Assembly (NCBI RefSeq): GCF_007741475.1
Contig: NZ_CP036261.1
Coordinates: 6,201,798 to 6,265,797 of the forward strand
Reading direction: 5' to 3'
Length of the DNA stretch: 64,000 nucleotides
DNA from: Rosistilla ulvae
GTDB lineage: Bacteria > Planctomycetota > Planctomycetia > Pirellulales > Pirellulaceae
The translations under genes and the position numbers were made by a program. Under the pieces are notes generated by a model, which was not told where the DNA came from, ran no database searches, and saw nothing but the letters and a program-made list of their open reading frames with translations. Shown one piece after another: positions 55,509 to 64,000 of the stretch. Position 1 is the first letter of the stretch. The number at the start of each line of letters is the position of its first letter.

Positions 55509-58031
55509 TTACAACGTCGCGACGGAGACTTCGTTTACTAGCTCGCTATACAGATCCGCGGTAACGGATGGAGCCGACAACGAAACGACTAGGCTGTAGC
55601 GGGCTGTGCTCTCGACCTGTCCAAGATGCTTTCGTTCGCGCCACCATCCCGTGGTTGGATAAACGATGATCTCGCCGGAAGACGCCAGTTCCGCGGCGGT
55701 TCCTGTCCACCAATCGCTGTGCAAAGATCCGCGAGTGCGCCCCTGGCTACCGATCACCCACCGATCTGACAGCCCGGCAAAATCGCCGGACTTTAAATCT
55801 TTCTTCTCACTGTTGTACTGAGCGACTAAGCGTTCGGTGGTAACCGTCGGGGATTTGACATCGAAACGTAGGCCGTGGCTGGCGTACCTAAAGGAGTCGC
55901 CCCAACCGCGTCGCCCAGGAGATGGTTCAATAAAGTACGAAAGGGTCACCCGCATCTCTACATCAACAGATCCAAGTTGGTTCAGCGTGCGGGTTGGCCA
56001 GGGGAGACGATGCAGGTGCATTTGATTGGCTTTGGCCTTTTTGTCCGATGCATCCATACGAAATGGCTGAAGTTCTCCTTCGTAAATCAAATTCAGTTTA
56101 TTCTTCAGGCTGTATCTCGCTCGATCGAGGTCTGGACGCCCGTAGCCAAAATGACGAAGCCGGGTTTGGAATTCGGTCTTCGTTGTGGCTGGAACTTGTT
56201 TTTTGGAACCACGATCCCATTCCGCCGTATGCACCATAACGGCTCGGATGGTTTCAGGCCAAAGATCCGGGTACTCGTTCCAGAGCCTAGCGGCCATACC
56301 GCTAACCGCTGCTGTCGCAGGACTGGTGTCTCGTGTGACAGTGACAAGCCGACCGCTTGTCGGATCAAGACATGTCGTTAGAAGTCCCAAACCCTCTAGG
56401 TCGCAAGCTCGCCCGCTATCGTCTTTTGCCCAATTGCCACCCTCAAAAACGAGGTCGGGCTTCAGGGGCCATTGCTGTTGCTTCTGGTCTATCCAAGTGT
56501 TTGACGTTCGGCTGGTTGGGCTTAGCTGTCCGGGACGTGCGATTGGAATATGCTTATCAAAGCCTGGTCCACAATCGACTTTATCAGTAACCGCTCCGAT
56601 TGTTATTGCATTCCAGCTTTGCCCTGGATCTTCGATGCCGAATTCGGGCCGTTCGATCATCGGGTAGTTCATTGTCGGGTCAGCAATTTCCTCTCGGAGA
56701 TTTCCTCCCGCTACGAAGAGCAGTTGCTGACCAAGATTCCGGTCGATTGTTTGATCCGCATTGATCCTGACCCCGGCTGCAATCTGGTCAAGGCTCGCAG
56801 ACCATGAAGATGGTAAGGCGCCCTCACGGGGATCACCCGTGGTGGACGTGATACAAATCGCCCTCTTCCGCGACGGTTCAATGCTCTGCAGCCGACCAAC
56901 TGCCTCCGATGTCATTTCCCCAAACAAGTCCGTTCGATCTTCGTCAGACGGACCGACTAAACGCATGCTTTCCAAGACAATTGGTGCCGGTGGAGGTGAC
57001 TCCCCGAGCATGACTGGCGTTAGGTCGCTGTAAGCCGCGATTCCCGCCATCGCTGTTCCGTGTTGTTCGCCACTATCTGCCTCCGACCAAGCGGGATCAA
57101 TGGTGCCGACACACCTTTGATCAACGAATGGTTTTAACAGCGGGTGCCCAGAACGGATGCCGGTGTCGAGCAGGCTGACTGCTGCGGAATCCGCCGATGG
57201 TGGCGAAAGGACGTCGGCCAAATCGTGAGCGAACTCGGCCGACTCACGCGGCTGTAAATCGTCGAAATCGGCCGCGATAGATTTACCGGCCCGAAGTTCT
57301 GCGACCGGCAACAACAACAATGGGCTCGACTGCCAAAGCTCGATCGCACCACGCACAAGCAACACAACACGTTCGGGAAATCGAGTCACCCGCAAGTTTG
57401 TTGGTAACGTGAATCCGGCTAAAGCGGCTGCCTGTGTAAATTCTTCCAGAGTGGTTGGTTGCGTTGTACTTTCCGCGTGCAATTCCTCAAGCCAAACTTC
57501 CCACCAAATGTCGGTGCCCGGCACGGGCAGTGGTCTAGCGTCTGTCCAAAGGTCTTCTCTAATGGTAGCCGAGATGGCGTCGATCCTTGCTACGAGAGGC
57601 TCTCCCTTTGGGCGAGAGCCTGGGTCATTGGGGTCGTTGTTCTTCGTTTCGTAACGAGCCAAGACGTTGTCAACGACCTTGAATTTCTTGATCGGTAGAG
57701 AGACCACCACTCGCCAACCGGATTCGTCTTTGTGCGCACTACGGATGCGAATTTTCGATGATGAGCGGTCTAGACTATCGAGAACATCATCCGCATCCTC
57801 AGTCAGTTGGTAGGTGATCAAACACCGTCCGGTTTCATCAATAGCGCCCCGATTTGTGATCTCGTCACTGGCTGCCTTTAACTGGCCGCGTAGCTTGGCG
57901 GCATGCGTCTTTCGTTCACGCCCCGGAACGTTGTATTCACCACCACCCCCACCGCCATACGCGGTAAATGACAGCTCGAGCGTACTATCAAGAATCCGAA
58001 GATGGCGAAGCGGTTCGTTGGCGGGCGGCAT
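55509..58031 (-). CDS. ietS: Subtilisin-like (S8) serine protease, IetS-type defence effector
   Basis: 840 residues. An N-terminal ~280-residue extension, then a peptidase S8 domain with the full triad: Asp289 in VSLLDTGIRSGHP, His324 in SGEQHGTAMAG, Ser570 in VTRDTSPATAAVSG, plus the oxyanion Asn444 in FVAGGNLRE. No signal peptide, so it is cytoplasmic. A C-terminal beta-rich region follows. The gene lies directly downstream of the AAA+ ATPase gene with ~44 bp of overlap. Known: S8 protease plus AAA ATPase pairs of this layout are the IetAS anti-phage system. Inference: the ATPase controls the protease during infection. Base usage looks less GC-biased than flanking genes. Confidence 0.85.
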   Translation of the reverse strand: MPPANEPLRHLRILDSTLELSFTAYGGGGGGEYNVPGRERKTHAAKLRGQLKAASDEITNRGAIDETGRCLITYQLTEDADDVLDSLDRSSSKIRIRSAHKDESGWRVVVSLPIKKFKVVDNVLARYETKNNDPNDPGSRPKGEPLVARIDAISATIREDLWTDARPLPVPGTDIWWEVWLEELHAESTTQPTTLEEFTQAAALAGFTLPTNLRVTRFPERVVLLVRGAIELWQSSPLLLLPVAELRAGKSIAADFDDLQPRESAEFAHDLADVLSPPSADSAAVSLLDTGIRSGHPLLKPFVDQRCVGTIDPAWSEADSGEQHGTAMAGIAAYSDLTPVMLGESPPPAPIVLESMRLVGPSDEDRTDLFGEMTSEAVGRLQSIEPSRKRAICITSTTGDPREGALPSSWSASLDQIAAGVRINADQTIDRNLGQQLLFVAGGNLREEIADPTMNYPMIERPEFGIEDPGQSWNAITIGAVTDKVDCGPGFDKHIPIARPGQLSPTSRTSNTWIDQKQQQWPLKPDLVFEGGNWAKDDSGRACDLEGLGLLTTCLDPTSGRLVTVTRDTSPATAAVSGMAARLWNEYPDLWPETIRAVMVHTAEWDRGSKKQVPATTKTEFQTRLRHFGYGRPDLDRARYSLKNKLNLIYEGELQPFRMDASDKKAKANQMHLHRLPWPTRTLNQLGSVDVEMRVTLSYFIEPSPGRRGWGDSFRYASHGLRFDVKSPTVTTERLVAQYNSEKKDLKSGDFAGLSDRWVIGSQGRTRGSLHSDWWTGTAAELASSGEIIVYPTTGWWRERKHLGQVESTARYSLVVSLSAPSVTADLYSELVNEVSVATL

Positions 58032-59034
58032 CGCAAGTGCTAGTCATGGGTGATCGGACGGCAGACCGCTCCATCAGGCAGTCCAGAAGGTTGCCAATCT
58101 TAATGCATTTTCCACCACTTAGCACGATCTGGCGGGCGGCCGCCTCTGCGGATGCAACGATGTCCGCGTGGCTTAAACCGGTCGATGCATGCTCGATGAC
58201 TTCCCAGTCGTCAATTGATAGTGTGAAAGCCGATAAACGATTCTCAATGAGGTTCCGCGCGTCGCCCGGTTCCGGTAAGGCGTAATGCATGATCGCATCA
58301 AAACGCCGATGCAACGCATGGTCTAGTAACGACAGTAGGTTTGTTGCCGCTACGACAAATCCCTGACCATCGTAGCGTTCCAGAAATTGCAAGAATGAAT
58401 TCAGAACACGCCTGACCTCACCGACGTCGCCGGACGCGTCTCGAACAGCTCCGATCGCGTCAAACTCGTCGAAGAGGTAGACACCAGGGCTTTGTCCCAT
58501 CACCTCAAAGATCTGGAACAATCGTGTTGCCGTTTCACCCAAGTATCGACTCATGAGCGAATGTAATTGCACTTCGATCAACGGCAGTTTGCACTGCCCG
58601 GCAAGAGCGGCAGCGGTCATTGTCTTCCCACAACCCGGCGGACCTACCAATAGCAGGCGTCTTCGCGGCGTCAAACCATGTGCTTCCAATGCGTCTCGGT
58701 CGCGATACTCTTTGACTAACGTTTCCAACATTTGCCGATGCCGATCCGCGAGCACCATGTCTGCGAGTTTCGTGTTTGGATAGCTGGCGACGACCAGCTC
58801 TTCAAGCGACTCGGGTGGTTTCGAGATAGGGACCGCTCTGGCTCGGCCCGCCGTCGGTGACGTCACGGGTTGACGAGGCATTGTCTCGATCATCTCTCGA
58901 AGCTGGTCTGCCAGACGCTGTTGCCCTTTCTTTGCTGCAGAGGCCGCAATCTGCATCGCCACCGACCGAAATCGGGCGTCATCACCCGATCCGTAGCTGT
59001 CGATGAGTGCTTTGATTTGCGTTGCTGTGGCCAA
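57988..59034 (-). CDS. ietA: AAA+ ATPase, IetA-type defence component
   Basis: About 348 residues from TTG 59034 (LATATQIKALIDSYGSGDDARF); the frame is open to ATGs at 59130 and 59184, but those residues do not look protein-like. Helical N-terminal region (~1-80), then AAA+ core: Walker A GPPGCGKT (131-138), Walker B VYLFDEFDAI (186-195), sensor-1 Asn in VVAATN (232), arginine finger in HRRFD (243-244). The N-terminal pattern QIKALIDSYGSGDDARFRSVAMQIAASAAKKG is what I remember for IetA-like proteins. It is the first gene of the module. Its 3' end overlaps the protease start. Confidence 0.85.
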   Translation of the reverse strand: MATATQIKALIDSYGSGDDARFRSVAMQIAASAAKKGQQRLADQLREMIETMPRQPVTSPTAGRARAVPISKPPESLEELVVASYPNTKLADMVLADRHRQMLETLVKEYRDRDALEAHGLTPRRRLLLVGPPGCGKTMTAAALAGQCKLPLIEVQLHSLMSRYLGETATRLFQIFEVMGQSPGVYLFDEFDAIGAVRDASGDVGEVRRVLNSFLQFLERYDGQGFVVAATNLLSLLDHALHRRFDAIMHYALPEPGDARNLIENRLSAFTLSIDDWEVIEHASTGLSHADIVASAEAAARQIVLSGGKCIKIGNLLDCLMERSAVRSPMTSTCDAARQRTASPSSDS

Positions 59035-59184
59035 TGAAACAATTGTGTAAGAGTTAAGTGAAGGGGGCTCGGAACGAGCCCCCTGGCCGTTTAAACCAAA
59101 TTTCTCTAGTGAGCGTCTAGATCGCAACATATTCCGCCCCACAGAATAGTGCGTCTGTCGTCGCTGCGACACTGGCTCTATCAT

Positions 59185-60092
59185 AGCGAAAACCGACCAT
59201 TACAGCACGAAATCGCCTGAGACGTTGGAATCGCATGCGGAACCTCGCATAGTTGCCTTGTTTACCGCATTGGCTTCGGACGTTTGCGTCTGACGGTTTG
59301 ACGACCATCCGCCAGGAACTTTTTGGTCGAGCGTATGCTGGTCGCCTCGTATTGTGATTTGTAGCAGGACAGAATGTCCCCCAATCCGGCTCCTGGGAAG
59401 CCAGGCATTTTCCGATTCGTCACCACGCGATGCGGCCTATGGCGTTGTCGATGCGGTCACGATTGGGGCCTCGTGTCTTCCGGCGGGGATTGCTCCATGG
59501 GTTGAGTTCGTCGATGGTGCGGCGTTGGTTTCGAATTCGTTCTCCGTGAATCCCTTGCGATCCGAGCACGCTCGCAAGCGTTTCACCAGCGCTGCTTGCA
59601 TGCTCCGTTGGCGGACACCGAAGTGAGTTTCAGTCGTACCGGTGGCCGACGGCGGTGCTCTTCGTTTTTGCCTGCTCGACCATGGGGCTGGAGGCAGTCG
59701 AGGCGACTTGAGCGTGTCGCGTCACTTCGTGGCGGGCATCGACAGAGGCGTTTGGCGCTGGGGGGCTCCTGGCGGAACGGCGTTTCCAAGGTACGCATGG
59801 CGCACTCGGATGCTCCTCAAAGTTGGCGCTGTCTTGTTGTCCTGCGGCTTGCATTGCAGGCTTTATGCGATCGCCGCCTCCGCGGCTTTTCTAACCGTTT
59901 TATGGGCCCCAAAAACTCAGGCCACCTCGAACCTGGCCAATCGACGCGCGGGGCGTTGCCCACGCGGTTAAACGCAATACCGTCCACTACATCCCGCCGC
60001 TAATTCTTGCGACGGTCCGCAGCTCCTTCGTTGAACTGTATTGCGGTTAAACGAGAAGACGACGTGTTACCTCTGCCTGCCCCCTGCGGGGA
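59185..60092. other. Long non-coding-looking region right of the IetAS-like module
   Basis: About 900 bp upstream of the ATPase gene and downstream of the sulfatase gene, without a recognisable gene. Short frames at ~59350-59640 and ~59590-60000 resemble nothing I know. It contains the right 47-bp inverted-repeat copy (59841-59887) and the promoter of the defence operon should be close to 59040-59200. Confidence 0.5.
59841..59887. repeat. Right copy of 47-bp inverted repeat flanking the IetAS-like module
   Basis: Matches the reverse complement of 54972-55018 at 40 of 47 positions, including 21 consecutive identical bases. Located ~800 bp upstream of the ATPase start. Confidence 0.85.
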
Positions 60093-61685
60093 TCAGCGCG
60101 GGCGGCGTTCTTCCACCCAGCCTTGGATAGGCACGCGGTCCAGATGCTCCTTGGCCCACTGAGGTTTGGGGAACCAACGCAGCGGGCTGACGCGGGGGTA
60201 CATTTCCCAGATGTCGCCGCCGTCGATCTGCCGCGCGTCGCCTGTCGTTTCCAGATGCTGCGTCAATCGCTGGTGAAGCTCCTTGCGGACGCTCTCAAAT
60301 TCGGGGTCGGTCGCCAAGTTGTTCAAGCAATCGGGATCCCTTTGGATGTCGAACAGCTCCTCCCCCGGCCGCAGGTCGACTGACAGCCCCAGGAACTTGC
60401 CAAGCTTGGGATCGTCCCGTTTTTCGATCAAAAAATCCAAAGCGGGACAGGCATCGATGTCGTGGTAACCGCCGTGGGCGTCCCCAAGTTGGGTATCGAC
60501 TGGATTGCCAGCGGCATCGTAGGTGACGCTGTCAAATTTCTGAGCCGGGCCGGCCGGCAGCCGCTCGGGGCGGAAGTTGCGGATGTAAAGGTACTGATGC
60601 GTGCGGATCGCCCGCTGCGGGTAGCCGAGCGAATTGTAACGCGACGAGGAATGGCGCTCGCGAGCGCTGAAGACCTCGGTCCGCTGCGGTTCGATGATCC
60701 CCGATTTTTCGGACTTCAGCATCGCTAGCATGCTTTTGCCCGAGAGCGGCTTGGCTGGCGGCGGCGCGACGCCGCTCGCTTCGTAGATCGTGGCGGCGAT
60801 GTCGACGAATCCGACGAGATCGTCGCTCGTTCGCCCCCCAGGGAAGTGCCCCTGCCATGAGATTGCTAGCGGAACGTGGATGCCGTGCTCGTAACAGTTC
60901 GCCTTGGCGCGTGGAAACGGCATGCCATTGTCGCTGGTGACGATGAAGATCGTGTTCTCAAACTCGCCCGCGTCGCGGATCATCTGCAACATCGCGGCGC
61001 AATCGTCGTCGAAGCGTTCGACTTCAAACGCGTAGTCGAGCAGATCGCTGCGGATCTCGGGAGCGTCGGGCAGGTAGCCGGGAACCTCCGCTTGTTCCAG
61101 CTTCATCCCTTTTTCCAGCCCCGAACCGAACTTGTAGGGGCGGTGAGCGTCGGTGCTGCCGAACCAGAAACAGAACGGTTGGCCATCGGGCCGCTGCTCG
61201 AGGAAGGTGCGAAAACCGGCGGCGTAGCGAGATTCACCCTTGGTCGGCTTGGCTTTAAATTTGGGGCCACACGGGTCGCGTGTGCCGCCGAGGGCTTTCC
61301 AGTCCCCCGGCGCCCAGCCCTTGCCGGTGTGCCCGACGAAGTAGCCGGCGTCGGCCAGTCGGATGGGAAAGGTCTCGTATTCGGGGGCGAAGTAGCTGGC
61401 ATGGGTTCCGGCGTGTTCGATCATCCAGGTCTGTCGGCCTGTCAAAAACGCGGCTCGCGAGGGGCTGCAGCCGGGGCTGGGGCAGATCGCGTTGTTGAAC
61501 AGCACTCCCTGCTTGGCGATCGCGTCAAACGTCGGCGTGGAGACCATTTTTGATCCGTAAGCCGACGCATGGGGCCAGGAGATGTCATCGCTTATCAAGA
61601 CCATGACGTTGGGGCGGTCGGCGGCGGACGCAAATTGGCAGGCCAGCAGCAGGCAGCAGGCCAGTGGGGGCAAAACTCGCTTCAT
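60093..61685 (-). CDS. Secreted sulfatase (alkaline-phosphatase superfamily)
   Basis: 530 residues from the ATG at 61685; signal peptide (VLPPLACCLLLACQFASAA). The N-terminal metal-binding DD (33-34) in NVMVLISDDISWPH, the maturation/active-site motif CSPSR (Cys73, C-x-P-S-R type, converted to formylglycine), TGRQTW, HTGKGWAPGDWK and IVTSDNGMPFPRAKAN are typical. Hydrolyses a sulfate ester, probably from a marine polysaccharide. Substrate unknown. No anaerobic sulfatase-maturase gene is near. Confidence 0.95.
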   Translation of the reverse strand: MKRVLPPLACCLLLACQFASAADRPNVMVLISDDISWPHASAYGSKMVSTPTFDAIAKQGVLFNNAICPSPGCSPSRAAFLTGRQTWMIEHAGTHASYFAPEYETFPIRLADAGYFVGHTGKGWAPGDWKALGGTRDPCGPKFKAKPTKGESRYAAGFRTFLEQRPDGQPFCFWFGSTDAHRPYKFGSGLEKGMKLEQAEVPGYLPDAPEIRSDLLDYAFEVERFDDDCAAMLQMIRDAGEFENTIFIVTSDNGMPFPRAKANCYEHGIHVPLAISWQGHFPGGRTSDDLVGFVDIAATIYEASGVAPPPAKPLSGKSMLAMLKSEKSGIIEPQRTEVFSARERHSSSRYNSLGYPQRAIRTHQYLYIRNFRPERLPAGPAQKFDSVTYDAAGNPVDTQLGDAHGGYHDIDACPALDFLIEKRDDPKLGKFLGLSVDLRPGEELFDIQRDPDCLNNLATDPEFESVRKELHQRLTQHLETTGDARQIDGGDIWEMYPRVSPLRWFPKPQWAKEHLDRVPIQGWVEERRPR

Positions 61686-61958
61686 GGCTGTTTTTTTCAG
61701 GGGAGTTGTAAGGTTTGGGGGTGGGGGAGACGACAATTATAGTTGTCGGTTTGCGCCGTCACAGGACGATTGGCGGGGGAAACCACCGCTGCCCCGCGCG
61801 ATTTGGGGGTGATGTGGCTATATTAGAGCCGCATGCCGACGTGATTTGCACTTGCAGAATTCACACAGCTTGTCATAATCGTCCGTCTGTATGTGGTTTG
61901 CTGCGCGCGGCAGTCCGAATTTCAAATCTCCACAATCCAACAAAATTTAACATTTTCC

Positions 61959-62237
61959 ATGGCTGCACGACCAATGAGTACCCGGAGCCGAGCACGCAAG
62001 CGATCGCGTGTCCGCTCCCGTCAGAAGAAGCAAGATCCACTGTTCGTCGATGGCACTCGGCCACGTCCGATGTACGTCGATTACAAGGATGTGGAACTTC
62101 TGCGTCGGTTGGTCAATCGTCACGGAAAGATTGTTGGACGCCGCAAGAGCGGATGTTCGGCGACCAGCCAACACGCTGTAACGCAAGCTGTCAAACGCGC
62201 TCGCTTCATGGCCCTGTTGCCATTCGTAGGCGAATAA
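61959..62237 (+). CDS. rpsR: 30S ribosomal protein S18
   Basis: 92 residues from the ATG at 61959. The S18 core is [50 protein letters not shown]. The N-terminus is Arg/Ser/Lys-rich, and the usual FFRRRKxC Cys-containing start is absent. It stands alone, not in an rpsF-rpsR-rplI operon, so it may be an S18 paralogue. It is followed by a terminator at 62279. Confidence 0.95.
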   Translation: MAARPMSTRSRARKRSRVRSRQKKQDPLFVDGTRPRPMYVDYKDVELLRRLVNRHGKIVGRRKSGCSATSQHAVTQAVKRARFMALLPFVGE

Positions 62238-62278
62238 GCTCCCGATCATTGGGCGCCCGCTAATAGACAAGACAACGA

Positions 62279-62310
62279 AGAGTCGTATGCATTCGATACG
62301 GCTCTTTTTT
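62279..62310 (+). terminator. Rho-independent terminator after rpsR
   Basis: Hairpin agagtcgtat / atacggctct (62279-62288 and 62296-62305, one G-T pair) with a 7-base loop, followed by TTTTTT ending near 62310. It lies ~40 bp after the rpsR stop and ends its transcript. Confidence 0.85.
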
Positions 62311-62360
62311 CGTGCGCCGACCACCCGCGACCGTGAACCAACCCACCGGCAGGATCGACG

Positions 62361-62780
62361 ATGAGCAGCCCCTACCAGACCCGACGCCGCATCGAGTTTC
62401 GCGACACCGACGCCGCCGGCATCATGCACTTCTCAGCCTTTTTCACCTACATGGAACAGGCCGAGCACGAGATGCTGCGTTCCGTTGGGTTGAGCGTGAT
62501 GCAGCCCGATGGCGAAACGACGATCGGCTGGCCGCGCGTCTCGGCGACCTGCGATTACAAGGGAGCGGTGCGGTTCGAAGACATCATCGATATCTCGGTC
62601 GCTGTCGTTCATCTGGGCAGCAAAAGCGTTCGCTATCGGCATGAGTTTCGGATCGCCGATCGCGTCGTTGCAGTTGGCGAAATCGTCGCCGTCTGCTGCC
62701 GAATCGACGACCGCCATCAACTCGCCTCGATCGAAATACCCGCTCCGATCCGTGAACGATTGACCCGGCACGCGGTTTAG
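62361..62780 (+). CDS. 4HBT/YbgC-type acyl-CoA thioesterase
   Basis: 139 residues, single hotdog domain. The Asp-containing start RRIEFRDTDAAGIMHFSAFFTYMEQAEHEM is the YbgC/4-hydroxybenzoyl-CoA thioesterase signature. Later strands follow IDISVAVVHLGSKSVRYRHEFRI. Hydrolyses short or medium acyl-CoA. It precedes a UbiD-type gene by 91 bp. Confidence 0.93.
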   Translation: MSSPYQTRRRIEFRDTDAAGIMHFSAFFTYMEQAEHEMLRSVGLSVMQPDGETTIGWPRVSATCDYKGAVRFEDIIDISVAVVHLGSKSVRYRHEFRIADRVVAVGEIVAVCCRIDDRHQLASIEIPAPIRERLTRHAV

Positions 62781-62871
62781 TTTTTCAGCGCGCTCTCTGC
62801 GCGGAATCCAGTCCCGGGGCACGCTCTGGAACCTCGCCTGCCCCTCTCTCCAGCCTTCCCCCTCCAGGCAA

Positions 62872-64000
62872 ATGAAACATCGCAGCACCCGACACGCCGT
62901 CGACGACCTCGCCGCTGGCGGGCGTTTGATCCGTTACGAGCATCCGGTCGACGCCAACCTCGAACTGGCGGAGATCCAGCGTCGCGTCTACCTCAGCGGC
63001 GGGCCGGCGGTTCTGTTTACCAACGTGACCGGTTGCCGGTTTCCGATGGTCAGCAACCTGTTTGGATCGCTGGACCAGGCTCGTTATCTGTTTCGTCACA
63101 CGATCGACCGCGTTCGCAAATTGATCGAATTGAAGATCGATCCCTCGTTGGCGGCGAAGCAGTTCTGGCGTTACCCCAGCGTCCCGCTGGCCGCGCTGAC
63201 GATGTTGCCTCGCCGTTGCCGAAGCGGTGCGGTGATGCAGAATTCGATCGCTCTGCCCGAACTGCCGCAGTTGAAATCGTGGCCCGACGACGGCGGTGCG
63301 TTTGTCACGCTGCCACAGGTGCTCAGCCAACCGGCCGAAGGTGCCAGCCTGCAAGAGACAAACCTGGGGATGTACCGGGTCCAGTTGTCGGGGAACGATT
63401 ACGATCCGCAGACCGAAGTCGGAATGCACTACCAGATCCATCGTGGGATCGGAGTCCATCATCGCGCAGCGCTGGAGAACGGTCGCCCGTTTCGCGTCGT
63501 CGTCACCGTGGGCGGTGCTCCTTCGATGACCCTTTCCGCCGTGATGCCGTTGCCCGAGGGTTTGTCCGAACTAACCTTTGCCGGCGCTTTGGCGGGGCAC
63601 CGGATTCCGATGGTCACCGGTCCGGGGCATGCGCCGATCTACGCCGACGCCGACTTTGCCATCGTCGGCACGATCGATCCGACGCGTCAAAAGCCGGAGG
63701 GTCCGTTTGGCGATCACCTGGGCTATTACAGCCTGCGGCACGATTTCCCGGTCCTTAATGTGGAGCGTGTCTACCACCGCAACGATGCCGTCTGGCCACT
63801 GACCGTCGTCGGGCGGCCTCCGCAAGAGGATACGACCTTCGGCGAACTGATCCACGATCTGACCGGCCCCGTGATCCCGACGGTCTTGCCGGGGATCAAG
63901 GCGGTTCACGCGGTCGATGCTTCCGGCGTCCATCCGCTGCTGCTGGCGATCGGTAGCGAGCGGTATATGCCGATGAGTGGAGCCAACGAGCCGCAGGAAT
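62872..64000 (+). CDS. UbiD-family decarboxylase, 5' part (runs off window)
   Basis: The reading frame from ATG 62872 is open to the window edge (376 codons). UbiD hallmarks: LIRYEHPVDANLELAEIQRR, VLFTNVTGCRFPMVSNLFGS, then GMHYQIHRGIGVHH, a glycine-rich GGAPSMTLSAVMPLPEG, GPFGDHLGYYS and a later TVVGRPPQEDTTFGELI. These prenylated-FMN enzymes decarboxylate 4-hydroxy-3-polyprenylbenzoate or related aromatics; the substrate is unknown. The C-terminus is missing from the window. Confidence 0.9.
   Translation, partial: MKHRSTRHAVDDLAAGGRLIRYEHPVDANLELAEIQRRVYLSGGPAVLFTNVTGCRFPMVSNLFGSLDQARYLFRHTIDRVRKLIELKIDPSLAAKQFWRYPSVPLAALTMLPRRCRSGAVMQNSIALPELPQLKSWPDDGGAFVTLPQVLSQPAEGASLQETNLGMYRVQLSGNDYDPQTEVGMHYQIHRGIGVHHRAALENGRPFRVVVTVGGAPSMTLSAVMPLPEGLSELTFAGALAGHRIPMVTGPGHAPIYADADFAIVGTIDPTRQKPEGPFGDHLGYYSLRHDFPVLNVERVYHRNDAVWPLTVVGRPPQEDTTFGELIHDLTGPVIPTVLPGIKAVHAVDASGVHPLLLAIGSERYMPMSGANEPQE

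Noticed and set aside
59596-60003. A gene between the ATPase and the sulfatase
   Set aside because: Frames there are short and no family resemblance was found; the region includes a dispersed-type repeat.
1-64000. tRNA or rRNA genes
   Set aside because: No tRNA T-arm signature with surrounding cloverleaf or rRNA-like block was seen by eye; a search tool would be needed to exclude them.

Overview
The window looks like a chromosomal segment of a planctomycete, most likely a marine Pirellulales (Rhodopirellula/Rosistilla-like) bacterium. This is inferred from gene content: a secreted sulfatase, a TadE/TadG/TadE cluster, a large TolB-propeller/M28/PDZ peptidase, several exported proteins of planctomycete type, GATC/GATCG-rich moderately high-GC coding sequence, weak or absent Shine-Dalgarno sites and dense families of dispersed palindromic repeats. 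No 16S rRNA or tRNA gene was seen, so the taxonomy is inference.

Layout. 1-2606 is a mobile/repeat zone: 2.4 copies of a ~310-bp direct repeat, a decayed IS3-type transposase end, and an apparently intact IS4-type element with long inverted termini. 2670-8817 is a minus-strand heavy-metal efflux operon (His-rich exported protein, membrane-fusion adaptor, CusA/CzcA-type RND pump, His-rich lipoprotein). 8894-21197 is mostly core metabolism: dihydrofolate reductase, a SnoaL-like protein, bifunctional PutA, a CoA-type Nudix hydrolase, an aminotransferase, leuC-leuD-yggU, a ~181-bp repeat array, panC and a C-terminally extended folK. 21949-27591 runs on the plus strand: a GT2 glycosyltransferase, a hemerythrin-like protein next to a lone receiver protein, AroH chorismate mutase, an unknown protein, a dual-specificity phosphatase and DprA. 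27633-36071 holds a large unknown protein, an RbsBAC-type sugar ABC transporter operon and two planctomycete-type envelope proteins. 36401-40302 contains small envelope proteins and a minimal TadE-VWA-TadE operon. 40658-54890 holds YceH, the propeller/M28/PDZ peptidase, an SGNH hydrolase, a hybrid histidine kinase, a degenerate histidine-phosphatase homologue, rpe, pyrD overlapping a family-4 uracil-DNA glycosylase, and a proline-rich outer-membrane-type protein. 55509-59034 is a two-gene minus-strand module, an AAA+ ATPase followed by a subtilisin-like protease, matching the IetAS anti-phage architecture. It sits inside a 47-bp imperfect inverted repeat. 60093-64000 has a sulfatase, an isolated rpsR with a terminator, a hotdog thioesterase and the start of a UbiD-type decarboxylase cut by the window edge.

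Working together. The efflux genes form a complete inner-membrane pump plus adaptor, but no outer-membrane channel is present. The leu genes supply isopropylmalate isomerase. folA, folK and panC supply parts of folate and pantothenate synthesis but are not all adjacent. The most notable accessory system is the IetAS-like pair. The other unusual items are a catalytically stripped phosphatase homologue, the hemerythrin/receiver pair, and three separate repeat families whose copies sit between genes.
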